DNA from: Flavivirga amylovorans | GTDB lineage: Bacteria; Bacteroidota; Bacteroidia; Flavobacteriales; Flavobacteriaceae | Reading direction: 5' to 3' | NCBI RefSeq assembly: GCF_030540875.1 | Contig: NZ_JAUOEM010000007.1 | Location: forward strand, 62,001 to 126,000 | DNA: 64,000 nucleotides | Shown: positions 36,593-45,562 of the stretch, in pieces | Layout: each line of letters starts with the position of its first letter | How positions within the stretch are numbered: position 1 is the first letter of the stretch | Program-made: the position numbers and the translations under genes | Notes under the pieces: generated by a model | The model's input: only the letters and a program-made list of their open reading frames with translations | Database searches by the model: none | Told to the model about the DNA's origin: nothing

Positions 36593-37954
36593 ATGAAATA
36601 TAAAATCTACATATTATTAGTACTCTTAGGAATCGTATTCTTTCCACAGAACAGCTATGCACAAGTAGATTTTAATAAAAAACCAGATGATGATTTAGGG
36701 AATGTAGAGGACACGTTTCAAGAAGCTTTTTATGAAGCCTTAAAGCAGAAAGGGATTGAGAATTACGATAGATCAATTGAGTCCCTTTTAAAGTGTATAG
36801 AATTAGATAATTCTGTACCGGTTTTATATTACGAATTAGGAAAGAATTATAATAAGCTTAAAAACTTTGGTGCAGCAGAAGAAGCATTAAAGAAAGCCGT
36901 TAGCAAAGAACCAGATAATGAATGGTTTTTAGATGAGTTATATGGGTTTTATGTATCGCAGAATGATTATGATAAAGCTATAAAAACGATCAAGCAACTT
37001 GTTAAATATCATCCAGACTACAAAGAAGATTTAGCATCCCTTTATTTTAGATCTAAAAAGTATGATGATGCTTTGAAGTTATTGGATGAATTAGATTCAG
37101 AATTTGGAATTTCGGTATCTCGTGATGTCATTCGTAACAAAATTTACGAAGCAACAGGGCGTAAAAAAGATCAAATAAAGAATCTGGAAGAACGAGTAGA
37201 AAGTCATCCAGATAAAGAATCTAATTACTTGGCATTAATCTTTCGTTATAGCGAAAACAATGAAAAAGCAAAAGCCTTTGAAACAGCTAAAGAACTGTTA
37301 AAGATTAATCCGAATTCACAGCTAGTACATTTGGCTTTGTATAAATTTTATTTAGATGATAACGAGGCCGAAAAGGCGATTAAATCTATGAAAATTGTTG
37401 TTAAAAGCAAAGAAATAAAACCAGAAGCAAAACTTAAAGTATTAACAGATTTTGTGAGTTTTGTTGGTAATAACCCGAAGTATGAAGCAGATTTGGTAGA
37501 AGCTACAGCTATGGTTGGTAACCATAATAATAGTAAAACACTTATTGAGTTAGGACAATACTATTTAGCTAAAAAAAATAAGGAAAAAGCTTTAGAATAC
37601 TTTGAGGCAGCATTAAAGTTAGAAGCAAATAACTTTGGTGTTTTACGCAATGTATTATTACTGTATATAGATTTGCAGAAGTATGACCTAGCTAAAGAAA
37701 AAAGTAATGAAGTGCTTCAGAAATATCCATCTCAACCTCTATTTTATTTAATAAATGGTGTTGCTTTAAATAAATTAAATCAACCCAAAAAAGCAATTGA
37801 GGCTTTAGAGCTAGGTTTAGATTATATTATTGATGATACTAAAATGGAAGCCGATTTTTACAATCAGTTAAGTAAAGCCTATAGTTTATTAAACAATACG
37901 GCAAAAGCAAAAACGTTTAGTGATAAAGCAAAACAATTAGAAAGTTCAAATTAA
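36593..37954 (+). CDS. Secreted tetratricopeptide-repeat protein
   Basis: The 453-residue protein has a signal peptide (residues 1-23, ending 'NSYAQ') and about ten TPR motifs, for example 'PVLYYELGKNYNKLKNFGAAEEALKKAVSKEPDN' in parts ('YYELGKNYNKLKNFGAAEEA' at 79-98) and 'YYLAKKNKEKALEYFEAALK' (323-342). It is periplasmic and probably a scaffold. Together with the DUF4292 lipoprotein and the EnvC-like protein that follow with one-base overlaps it forms a cell-envelope unit. Confidence 0.85.
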   Translation: MKYKIYILLVLLGIVFFPQNSYAQVDFNKKPDDDLGNVEDTFQEAFYEALKQKGIENYDRSIESLLKCIELDNSVPVLYYELGKNYNKLKNFGAAEEALKKAVSKEPDNEWFLDELYGFYVSQNDYDKAIKTIKQLVKYHPDYKEDLASLYFRSKKYDDALKLLDELDSEFGISVSRDVIRNKIYEATGRKKDQIKNLEERVESHPDKESNYLALIFRYSENNEKAKAFETAKELLKINPNSQLVHLALYKFYLDDNEAEKAIKSMKIVVKSKEIKPEAKLKVLTDFVSFVGNNPKYEADLVEATAMVGNHNNSKTLIELGQYYLAKKNKEKALEYFEAALKLEANNFGVLRNVLLLYIDLQKYDLAKEKSNEVLQKYPSQPLFYLINGVALNKLNQPKKAIEALELGLDYIIDDTKMEADFYNQLSKAYSLLNNTAKAKTFSDKAKQLESSN

Positions 37955-38721
37955 TGAAAATACGCTCTCAATTCACTTTAGCTCTTTTAGTCCTATTAGT
38001 ATTTAATTGTAAATCATCAAAAATAATTGCTGGAGGAGATCCTAATTATAAACTCTCTACAAAACAATTAATAAAGGAAAATGCAAAACAGGTTCCTAGT
38101 TTTGAAACACTTAAATCTACACTTAAAATAACCTATATACAAAAAGGAAACTCGCAATCGTATTCAGTAAGTTTTAGAGCCAAAAAAGATGAAGCTTTAT
38201 GGATTAGTGCCACATTTTCGATAGTAAAAGCATTAGTTACACCAGAAAAAGTAAGTTTCTATAATAAACTAGATAACACTTATTTTGAAGGCGATTACAA
38301 ATATTTAAGTGATTTATTGGGAACAGAATTAGATTTTCAAAAGGTTCAAAATTTATTGCTAGGAGAGGCTATTTTCGATTTAAAAAATGGAGGCTATAAA
38401 GCCTCTGTCGATAATAAATCTTATGTTCTTCAACCTAAAAAACAACGAGAGCTATTCGAGATATTCTTTTTGTTAGACCCATCACATTTTAAAGTGAAGT
38501 CCCAGCAAATATCACAACCAAAAGAATTTAGGCATTTACAGATTGATTATTTATCACATCAAGAAGTTGAAAAACAGATTCTTCCAGAAAAGATAAAAGT
38601 AATCGCTCTGGAAAGTAATGAAGAAACGATAATAAATTTAGAGTTTAAAAATGTCTCTCTAAATGAAGCATTGCGATTTCCATTTAAAATACCATCTGGA
38701 TTTAAAGAAATAAAGCTCTAA
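37954..38721 (+). CDS. DUF4292 lipoprotein
   Basis: The 255-residue protein has a lipoprotein signal (lipobox 'VFNC', C19) and a LolA/LppX-like pattern: 'LKSTLKITYIQKGNSQSYSV', 'KDEALWISATFSIVKALVTPEKVSFYNK' in parts, and 'FKIPSGFKEIKL' at the end. I assign it to DUF4292. It is likely an outer-membrane-directed lipoprotein involved in lipid or lipoprotein handling. It overlaps both neighbours by one base (TAATG), indicating translational coupling with the TPR and EnvC-like genes. Confidence 0.75.
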   Translation: MKIRSQFTLALLVLLVFNCKSSKIIAGGDPNYKLSTKQLIKENAKQVPSFETLKSTLKITYIQKGNSQSYSVSFRAKKDEALWISATFSIVKALVTPEKVSFYNKLDNTYFEGDYKYLSDLLGTELDFQKVQNLLLGEAIFDLKNGGYKASVDNKSYVLQPKKQRELFEIFFLLDPSHFKVKSQQISQPKEFRHLQIDYLSHQEVEKQILPEKIKVIALESNEETIINLEFKNVSLNEALRFPFKIPSGFKEIKL

Positions 38722-39950
38722 TGCTAAATAAGAAGTCTTCATATACGATCATTTTTTTTCTAGCATTTTTATTAGGCGGGTCTTTTGCTTTTTCACAGAA
38801 TAATAAACAAAAGCAATTAGAATCTCGACGGCAAGAATTACGTAGAGAAATTCAAAAAATTAATCAATTACGGGCTGAAAATAAGTCGAAAGAAAAATCA
38901 CAAATATCATTAATTGAAGATTTTAATTATAAGATAAGCGTGCTATCTAATCTTATCAAAGTTACTAATCAGCAAGCTAATTTAATAACCCGTAAAATTA
39001 ATTCAAATCAAAAGAAAATAAGTACGCTTAGAGAAGAATTAAAGCAGCTTAAACAAGATTATGCTGCCATGATAGTAAAGTCTTATAAAAGTAAAAATAA
39101 GCAAAGTAGAATCATGTTTTTGTTATCCTCTAACGATTTTAAACAAGCATATAAACGATTACAGTATATAAAACAATATTCAGATCACCAGAAACAACAA
39201 GGAGAAATTATAAAGGCTAAAACATTTGAATTACAAGGTATAAATAGAGATTTACAAGATCAAAAAGAAAACAAAAAGCGATTGATTGCCGATAATAAAG
39301 AGATTCAAAAAACTTTAGAAACGGAGCGTAAGGAACATGAAGTGTTAATGAGGTCAATTAAAAAGAACTTATCGTTATATGCCTCTCAAATAAGAAAAAA
39401 ACAACGAGAAGCTGATAGAATTGATAATGAAATAGATCGTATTATTAAAGCCGCTATTGTTAAATCTAATAGAAAAGCAGGGAAGGTGGCTAGTTCGAAA
39501 AGTTTTGCACTTACGGCCGAAGAAAGAGTTTTAGCTTCTAAGTTTATATCGAACAAAGGTAAATTACCATGGCCAGTTGAAAGAGGCGTAGTAAGATTAG
39601 GTTATGGTACACAACGACACCCTATAGATAAATCATTAACAATTAAGAGTCACGGTGTGCGTATTGCTACGCAAAAAGGAGCTAAAGTAAGAGCTGTTTT
39701 TAGTGGAGAGGTAAGTGAAATACTTAGAATGAAAAACGTAAACCCCATCGTAATGATTCGCCATGGAGATTACTTAACGATCTATAAAAACTTATCTAGC
39801 GTTAATGTTAAAAAAGGAGATAAAGTATTAACCAAACAAGTTATTGGCAACGTATTTACAAATCCTTCAAACGGAGAAACCATTTTGAGTTTTACAATTT
39901 CTAAAGGTACAAAAACAGAGAATCCAGCTTCTTGGATTTATAAAATGTAA
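38721..39950 (+). CDS. EnvC-like murein hydrolase activator with degenerate LytM domain
   Basis: The 409-residue protein has a signal peptide (1-28), a long coiled coil (about 29-235) and a C-terminal M23/LytM fold (about 285-409). The zinc ligands of active M23 enzymes (H-x3-D and H-x-H) are missing: the first site reads 'SHGVRIATQKG' and the last 'TILSFTISKG'. That is the pattern of EnvC, which activates amidases at the division septum instead of cutting peptidoglycan itself. It shares a one-base overlap with the DUF4292 gene upstream. Confidence 0.85.
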   Translation: MLNKKSSYTIIFFLAFLLGGSFAFSQNNKQKQLESRRQELRREIQKINQLRAENKSKEKSQISLIEDFNYKISVLSNLIKVTNQQANLITRKINSNQKKISTLREELKQLKQDYAAMIVKSYKSKNKQSRIMFLLSSNDFKQAYKRLQYIKQYSDHQKQQGEIIKAKTFELQGINRDLQDQKENKKRLIADNKEIQKTLETERKEHEVLMRSIKKNLSLYASQIRKKQREADRIDNEIDRIIKAAIVKSNRKAGKVASSKSFALTAEERVLASKFISNKGKLPWPVERGVVRLGYGTQRHPIDKSLTIKSHGVRIATQKGAKVRAVFSGEVSEILRMKNVNPIVMIRHGDYLTIYKNLSSVNVKKGDKVLTKQVIGNVFTNPSNGETILSFTISKGTKTENPASWIYKM

Positions 39951-40177
39951 TGTTATTCTTTGTTTTTGTTAGTGATTTTTTCATCGTTTCAAGATATTGA
40001 GACAGATTAGCTTTCATTTTATCTAATTATCACTAATCTTCAATATGTGAGTTGTACGGAACAGAAGTTTATGAAACAGCAAGCCTAGCACAAAGCAATG
40101 CATTTATTTAGTTTTAACATTTCATTTGAATAGGTATAAAGGTGTTTGTATAGCTTGTATGGATCAATAGCGTATTT

Positions 40178-40855
40178 ATGAAGAACAAAGAAAATGGAAC
40201 TAAAAGAATAAAGAAACCTTGGCCAACTAAAGATGCTATGGAACAGGTTTATGCCATGAAACTATGGGGTGGTAACACATCTGATTTTTATTCAGGTGCT
40301 GGATCGCATCATCCTGAGATCTTAAATCCATATATAAATGTTTTAACATCATTTTTAACCTCTTTTAAAAGCCCTCTAGTAGTATGTGATTTAGGTTGTG
40401 GGGATTTTAATGTAGGGAAGGAATTGGTAAAGTATACCAAGAAGTATATTGCGGTAGATATAGTAGCAGGTCTTATAGAGCGTAATAAAGAAAAATTTAA
40501 AGAAGCACATTTAGAGTTCCACTGTTTGGATATCGCAGTAGATGATTTGCCTTCTGGGGATTGTGCTATACTAAGGCAAGTCCTGCAACATGTATCGAAT
40601 GCAGAAGTACAAAATGTAGTTAGAAAGCTAACAGGTTTTAAGTATGTTATTTTAACAGAGCATTTACCTAATAGAGATTTTGTACCTAATAAAGACATTA
40701 TTTCAGGACAGGGAATTAGACTAAAAAAACAAAGTGGTTTAAACGTATTAGCCCCACCATTTAATTTTAAAGTAAAGGAAGAAAAACAATTATTGTCTGT
40801 TATTCTAAATGATGATAAAGGGGTTATTGTAACTACGCTTTATAAAGTTTTTTAA
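40178..40855 (+). CDS. Class I SAM-dependent methyltransferase
   Basis: The 225-residue protein has motif I 'VVCDLGCGDFNVG' (68-80), then 'YIAVDIVAGLIERN' and 'CLDIAVDDLPSGDCAILRQVLQHVSN' (in parts), typical of Rossmann-fold methyltransferases. The N-terminal 'AYAMKLWGG'-like start and absence of an RNA- or DNA-binding domain leave the substrate open. It stands alone, 227 bases after the EnvC-like gene, at the left edge of the accessory island. Confidence 0.8.
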   Translation: MKNKENGTKRIKKPWPTKDAMEQVYAMKLWGGNTSDFYSGAGSHHPEILNPYINVLTSFLTSFKSPLVVCDLGCGDFNVGKELVKYTKKYIAVDIVAGLIERNKEKFKEAHLEFHCLDIAVDDLPSGDCAILRQVLQHVSNAEVQNVVRKLTGFKYVILTEHLPNRDFVPNKDIISGQGIRLKKQSGLNVLAPPFNFKVKEEKQLLSVILNDDKGVIVTTLYKVF

Positions 40856-40883
40856 ATTGACATCTCAAATCTTGACTAACTAA

Positions 40884-41255
40884 CTAATTTTTCGGTTCTC
40901 GCAAAATCTTTTCCATCTTCCTGCCTTTCGCCAATTCGTCCACTATTTTGTCTAAATACCTTACTTGTCTTGTTAGAGGAGTTTCAATTTCTTCTATCCG
41001 ATAACCACAAATAACTCCTTTAATTAAAGAAGCATTTGGATTCAATTTTGAATTTACAAAAAATGTTTCAAAAGTTACTTTTTCGTCAATCAGTTCTTGT
41101 AGTTTTTTGTCATCAAAGCCTGTTAGCCAAGTTATTACTTGGTGTAGTTCTTCCTTTGTTCTGCCTTTGCCCTCGACTTTTGTGACATAATGAGGATACA
41201 CCGATGCAAATGTCATTTTTGCAATTCTAGCATCATGTTCGGGTGTTGTCTTCAT
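40884..41255 (-). CDS. DUF2200 family protein
   Basis: The 123-residue protein starts '[25 protein letters not shown]' (in parts '[19 protein letters not shown]') and includes 'VITWLTGFD' and '[20 protein letters not shown]', which I recognise as DUF2200. Members are small soluble proteins of unknown function, frequent in accessory regions and mobile gene pools. It is the first of a string of short minus-strand genes separated by 100-150 base spacers. Confidence 0.85.
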   Translation of the reverse strand: MKTTPEHDARIAKMTFASVYPHYVTKVEGKGRTKEELHQVITWLTGFDDKKLQELIDEKVTFETFFVNSKLNPNASLIKGVICGYRIEEIETPLTRQVRYLDKIVDELAKGRKMEKILREPKN

Positions 41256-41400
41256 ACTATTTTAATTTTTTAATAGTCCTTTAATTACTATCGTTTAGTA
41301 TTGTTATCAAGATGATCATACAAAACAGCACAAACTTTTGATTAAGTATCTAATTTAGAATTAAATGTGCATAGTATTAGAGGCTTTTATATTCAGTGAC

Positions 41401-41820
41401 CTATTTTATAAATGGCTGGCCTTCTCCAGTTTCACATAGTGATTTAAGACTGTCCAAAAATCGACCCCAATGATGATTGCAAAATCCAAAGAATTCACTT
41501 TCTTCTGCCCAATTTAGATGAGAAAATTTAAGGAAAGTAGTATCGTCTTTTTCTTTCAGTTCAAAAGATAAATTAGTTCCAATCCATTCCTTATCTCCAT
41601 CTACACATTCCCAATGAACGTCATTGGGTGAGTTCAGTTTTAAAATTTTCATTTTGTTGAAATATTCGTCACCGAATTTAAAATGATTTACGTGTCCTTC
41701 TTGTGGTTTTGCAGTAGTTTCATGTGTCCACCAACCCTTTAAGCCAGCTTCCAATGTTATTGCATCATATACTTGTTTAGCAGATGCCGTAATTGTTAAG
41801 TTATGTCTAATATTTGCCAC
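41401..41820 (-). CDS. SRPBCC (AHSA1/START-like) domain protein
   Basis: The 139-residue protein begins 'MANIRHNLTITASAKQVYDAIT' (in parts 'HNLTITASAKQVYDAIT', 6-22) and has 'GLKGWWTHETTAKPQEG' and 'TTFLKFSHLNWAEES', the helix-grip ligand-binding fold of the activator-of-Hsp90-like family. It probably binds a hydrophobic ligand; no specific role can be read. It is an isolated cassette-like gene of the island. Confidence 0.85.
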   Translation of the reverse strand: MANIRHNLTITASAKQVYDAITLEAGLKGWWTHETTAKPQEGHVNHFKFGDEYFNKMKILKLNSPNDVHWECVDGDKEWIGTNLSFELKEKDDTTFLKFSHLNWAEESEFFGFCNHHWGRFLDSLKSLCETGEGQPFIK

Positions 41821-41941
41821 CTGTTTTCAATTTTAATAATTTGGACATAGAATTCATTATTTTTATTGCCACGAATGGTTTGTGTATGTAACATAGCGTG
41901 TAAAAAGATACTAATTTTTCAGATCAACACAGAGCCGAATT

Positions 41942-42313
41942 TTAACTTTTTCTTTTAGATTCATATGGTTTTGTTTCATCCAGCAATATGGCTTCATGTA
42001 AAATCTCTTTAATAGTTTCCAATGGAATTTCTTTCAAATTAGAAAACTCAATACTTCTAAGTTGCTTTCTTCCGTTACTTTTTAAAAGCCCCTGATTATT
42101 TGATAATTCATTACCTCTCATAAAGGCAAGCTCTATTTTTTCATTCTTTAGAGGTTTTAAATAGCAAATCCAACTCTTCTTGTAATAGCAGGGATTCTTA
42201 AAAGTTATTTTGCTTGTCAACGAATAGCCATTTGTCAATATACTATGAAAGAATAACATTATTTCTCTTTGCGTATTGTCAAACTGATAAATCAAATTCT
42301 CTACTTCTGTCAT
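41942..42313 (-). CDS. DUF1801 (YdhG-like) family protein
   Basis: The 123-residue protein contains 'KITFKNPCYYKKSWICYLKP' and 'ELAFMRGNELSN' and ends with a helical segment 'IPLETIKEILHEAI', matching the DUF1801 fold. Function is unknown. Like its neighbours it is single, on the minus strand, and separated by a non-coding spacer of about 100 bases. Confidence 0.75.
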   Translation of the reverse strand: MTEVENLIYQFDNTQREIMLFFHSILTNGYSLTSKITFKNPCYYKKSWICYLKPLKNEKIELAFMRGNELSNNQGLLKSNGRKQLRSIEFSNLKEIPLETIKEILHEAILLDETKPYESKRKS

Positions 42314-42421
42314 TTTTTTGTAATTACTGCCAATTGGTACATTAAGCTAATAAATAAGCAACTAACTTTGGTTTAGCTAAAAATAGTAATTTTTAAACAC
42401 AACCTGTAACTCGTTTTTAAA

Positions 42422-43864
42422 TCACCAGCCAAAAGCCGTAATTTGATTCTGTTCATTGAATTTTAGGTCAAAGCAAGGAGTTAATTCTTCAATTACTCCT
42501 CGTTTTGATTCTAATAGTATGTCATAAGTATCGTCTTCGTATTCTAATGTGTGTACTAACTTGTAATCTGTAAATTCCTTTTGCATCGCACGGAAATAAT
42601 TTTTAAAACGTTTGTGTTTACCAGTATCAGGAATATGGGCTTTCATAAAGCTTTCTATTGTTTGCTCAGTCTCTATTTTCAATAAGATAGATGCAAATTT
42701 GTTTATAACAGTCATGTTTTTATTAGGTTCTTCGCCAGCACTATATTTAGTACTATTCATTTTAGGAACGATAGGTTCATAGTTTTCATCAAAGATTAAT
42801 TTTTCTATCTCTTTACCAATTCTGCGTGTATCGTACCTAACAAGACTAGTCATGTAAATAATAACGGTATTTTTTTCTTCAGGAAGTCTGATAAAGTTGG
42901 AATAATTAACGCCATTAAAACCACTATGAGCAATTTTTTTTGTGTTTCTATCACTTTTTAAAACGACCCATCCATAACCATAAAACTGATTTTTGTTTAT
43001 CAATACATGAGGTTCTACCAAAAATTTAGTTGATTCTTCGCTAAGAATCTTATGCTCTTTTAAAGTGGTATACCATTTGTACATGTCTGATGGTGTAGAT
43101 AGAATTCCCCCATTTCCTTTTTGATGATACGATATTTTATTTGAGTTTATTTTCCATTTTTCTATATGTGCCCCTCTATCTTCTCCACATTTGTAAGCAT
43201 ATGCGATGTTGTTTTTATCCCAATTAGGTAATATATAGCCTGTGTTTTCCATCCCAACCTTTTTAAAGAAAACGTCATTTAAGTATACCTCATAATCTTG
43301 TTGGGTTATTTGCTCAATAATTATTGTTAATAAAGTGTATCCAACATTAGAATAGTAATATGAACTACCAGGAGCGAAATCTAGAGTTGAATTAAAAACT
43401 TTACTTAAAAAATCTTCTTTTTCAATTAAAACAAAATCACCTCCATTAGTAAGGTTTCCTATAATTCCTGAGGTATGGGTTAGTAATTGGTGAATAGTAA
43501 TATTTTTCTTATCAGCAGGAACATTGTCAAAGAAACCTGCTAAAGAATCTTTTACAGATAATTTACCTTCCTCTTGTAATTTCAGAATTGCTGAAGCAGT
43601 AAATTGTTTTGTAATAGAGCCTATGGTGAAAATGGTTTCTTCGTTAGTTTGTGTTTTTTTATTTCGATCACTTAAACCTAGTCCTCCCGAGTATAATACT
43701 TCTCCTTCTTGAGCAATTAAGATACTACCAGAAACTCCATTATCTTCACACTCTCTTAAATAATATTCAATTCTTTTTTTTAGAATATTTTCAGTTTGAT
43801 GAGTCTCTTTGCAAGAAGTAAATAAAGTAATGATTCCCATTAAGGGAATTAGTGTTTTTTTCAT
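42422..43864 (-). CDS. Serine hydrolase, beta-lactamase/class C family lipoprotein
   Basis: The 480-residue protein has a lipoprotein signal ('ITLFTSC', C18) and the active-site triad of class C-type serine hydrolases: S83-x2-K86 ('GSITKQFTA'), Y171-S-N173 ('YYSNVGY') and H313-S-G315 ('IAHSGFNG'). A C-terminal extension of about 120 residues (after residue 360) resembles the small lipocalin-like or DUF3471-type domains often attached. It is probably a peptidase or esterase facing the periplasm rather than a true resistance enzyme. Confidence 0.88.
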   Translation of the reverse strand: MKKTLIPLMGIITLFTSCKETHQTENILKKRIEYYLRECEDNGVSGSILIAQEGEVLYSGGLGLSDRNKKTQTNEETIFTIGSITKQFTASAILKLQEEGKLSVKDSLAGFFDNVPADKKNITIHQLLTHTSGIIGNLTNGGDFVLIEKEDFLSKVFNSTLDFAPGSSYYYSNVGYTLLTIIIEQITQQDYEVYLNDVFFKKVGMENTGYILPNWDKNNIAYAYKCGEDRGAHIEKWKINSNKISYHQKGNGGILSTPSDMYKWYTTLKEHKILSEESTKFLVEPHVLINKNQFYGYGWVVLKSDRNTKKIAHSGFNGVNYSNFIRLPEEKNTVIIYMTSLVRYDTRRIGKEIEKLIFDENYEPIVPKMNSTKYSAGEEPNKNMTVINKFASILLKIETEQTIESFMKAHIPDTGKHKRFKNYFRAMQKEFTDYKLVHTLEYEDDTYDILLESKRGVIEELTPCFDLKFNEQNQITAFGW

Positions 43865-44208
43865 TTTCCGATTCTGTTTTAAGATTGATTAAAAAATAAG
43901 ACGAACATATCGGTTATATGTTACAGTATATATCAAATGTGTTACAACGGCTCGAATAAAAAAGTCGTTTTTAGTGCTTTTTATTTTGTGTTAGTAACCG
44001 TTTTGATGCCGAGAATATTTTTTGGTAAATGTTTTAATTTATTCGAAATGAGAATCCAATTAAGAGCCAATATAATATGCCGAAAAACCTAATAGACTAA
44101 TTTTAAGTGAGTTTTAGCCTCATTTTATTAGGTAGGGTAGGAGTTTCTATGTTTTTTAATTTCTTGTTTTTAATGAAACATTCTTTAATACCCGTTTTAT
44201 TCCTTTAC
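43865..44208. other. 344-base intergenic region carrying cassette-like repeat copy 1
   Basis: No gene is seen. Bases 43944-43995 hold the palindromic repeat described separately, and GTGTTACAACGG begins at 43941. The rest is AT-rich, with no clear promoter or terminator. Confidence 0.5.
43941..43995 (-). repeat. Cassette-like palindromic spacer, copy 1
   Basis: AATAAAAA and TTTTTATT form an inner stem. The plus-strand left end is GTGTTACAACGG (minus strand CCGTTGTAACAC, pointing at the serine hydrolase). It is about 90% identical over 51 bases to copy 2 at 47671. Confidence 0.75.
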
Positions 44209-44877
44209 TTAATTCCAATTTATATCTTTATATTCATTTTCGATCTCAAATGGATCTGGTTCAAGATGAGCATGTTGATCATCATATATTTTACCTGTTA
44301 TTTTTTCTATTTTGTATGATGATTCTTGAGATTCTGAAAGTACAAGAATGTCATAGTAGTTTTCATATTCGCGAATTGTCATATCGTCTACAAAATTTGA
44401 TATACCACCTACAGATCCAATTTCATTACTTTTGTCAATTGCTTCAAAAACAAATTGCATATTCCTCTTCATTTCTTTTGTTTCTTTATAGAATGGTATT
44501 TTATAGTTTGGAATAGTTGAACCATAATCTGCAGGGTTAGAAACTGCATCTTTACTACTCACTCCTCCTAAAAGCCCTACTAAAACATCACAATAAAAAA
44601 CTGTTTTTTGGGGTATGTATTTTATTGGATTAAAAAATGATACATAAATTATTTTACCGTTTGTGCATACTTCTATTTTTTTAAAATTCTCCTTGCTTGC
44701 TTTTTCATTAGTCTGATATGATCTAGAATTAAGGGACTTTAATGCTAATTCTACTATAGAATCCTTTCCTAAAGCTATGAGTTCTTTTACCTCTTTATCC
44801 ATTTTTGTATTTTGAGAATAACAAGGAGTATAATTTAGTATTAGATTAAAAATTATTAGTAGTTTAAATATTTTCAT
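44209..44877 (-). CDS. Hypothetical secreted protein
   Basis: I do not recognise this 222-residue protein. It has a signal peptide (residues 1-21, ending 'TPCYSQ') and then a charged, mixed alpha/beta sequence with 'FYCDVLVGLLGGVSSKDAV' (about 93-111) and 'EIGSVGGISNFVDDMTI'. The acidic C-terminus includes 'EPDPFEIENEYKD'. It should act in the periplasm or outside. It is one of the single-gene units of the island, between cassette-like repeat copy 1 and the MITE-like element. Confidence 0.65.
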   Translation of the reverse strand: MKIFKLLIIFNLILNYTPCYSQNTKMDKEVKELIALGKDSIVELALKSLNSRSYQTNEKASKENFKKIEVCTNGKIIYVSFFNPIKYIPQKTVFYCDVLVGLLGGVSSKDAVSNPADYGSTIPNYKIPFYKETKEMKRNMQFVFEAIDKSNEIGSVGGISNFVDDMTIREYENYYDILVLSESQESSYKIEKITGKIYDDQHAHLEPDPFEIENEYKDINWN

Positions 44878-44960
44878 TACTTATATTATTATGAGAATTA
44901 ATGCTAATAGTTATATACCATTTTTTCTTGTTCAAATTTCTATACAATATGATTAACTTA

Positions 44961-45137
44961 TTCTTAGAAGTGATTTAAACTTTTTGTGTTTAAGCGAAAA
45001 TTAGTCATTTTTTGAATCATTTGAAGGCTTTTTTAAGTTGCATAGCAGAGCTACGGAAGGCAAAAAAGACAAAAATGAACTAAAAAGGGCAATTTTTTAG
45101 TAAATGGAAAAAGTTTAAATGACTTCTTAGTAAGAAC
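44961..45137. mobile_element. MITE-like element with about 25-bp terminal inverted repeats
   Basis: The left end GAAGTGATTTAAACTTTTT (44968-44985) is the inverted form of AAAAAGTTTAAATGACTTC (45108-45126) with one mismatch, and TTCTTA lies outside on the left and TAAGAA on the right. The 130-base interior encodes no protein. Size and structure fit a non-autonomous transposon; the parent element is unknown and no clear target-site duplication could be read. Confidence 0.7.
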
Positions 45138-45291
45138 TTTTAAGCAAAGGTAAGTACAGAATACTATTTACATTACACTGTTTTCCGTGAAAATATTTTT
45201 ATGGCATACAAATTAGACAGTGATAGGTAATTACTGAGAACGGGAGACCTTGCAAAAAGTCTCTTTTATGAATAAAAATAAGAGAATTAAT

Positions 45292-45545
45292 TCAATTAAA
45301 TAAGTTATATGTATTTAAAATTTTATGATTCTTTTTACCTCTTACCAGAGTATGAGTAAAATGCCACTGTCGCTTGAGCGTCCCGAACTGGTACTCGGTA
45401 ATCTGTTGCCTTTGCTTGTAATAGTCCGGACGGCTTTCTACCCGTTTTTGATTTCCCTCCAAGTACTCTTGGTAATAGTTACGTTCAATAAATCGACCAT
45501 TTTTATTATTGGTGTACTTTTCTTTTAGTCTACATCCCGCTCAGG
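45292..45545 (-). pseudogene. IS1182-type transposase C-terminal relic
   Basis: The minus-strand translation includes 'NNKNGRFIERNYYQEYLEG', 'RVESRPDYYKQRQQITEYQF' and 'GTLKRQWHFTHTLVRGKK', which closely follow the C-terminal block of IS1182-family transposases. A stop codon interrupts the frame just before the Cys/Lys-rich segment 'GCRLKEKYTN', the N-terminal two thirds are missing, and the conserved final 'GYNL' part has decayed. It directly abuts the end of the acyltransferase gene. On the plus strand the same stretch is open for 67 codons, but that is only the mirror of the relic. Confidence 0.82.
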
Positions 45546-45562
45546 TCTTGGTTTTGTAGTGC

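Larger units (their letters stand above)
44878..45562. other. 685-base region with MITE-like element and transposase relic
   Basis: There is no intact gene. Bases 44961-45137 form an inverted-repeat element and 45292-45545 a degenerate IS1182-type transposase end (both listed separately). Between them is AT-rich DNA with a short GAGAC/GTCTC hairpin at 45245-45263. Confidence 0.6.

Noticed and set aside
42422-43864. Antibiotic-resistance beta-lactamase
   Set aside because: The SxxK/YxN/HxG triad is present, but the sequence is a lipoprotein-type serine hydrolase with a C-terminal extension, like many non-resistance family members.
45325-45528. Plus-strand ORF of 67 codons
   Set aside because: It is the mirror frame of the minus-strand IS1182-type transposase relic, whose translation matches the family.
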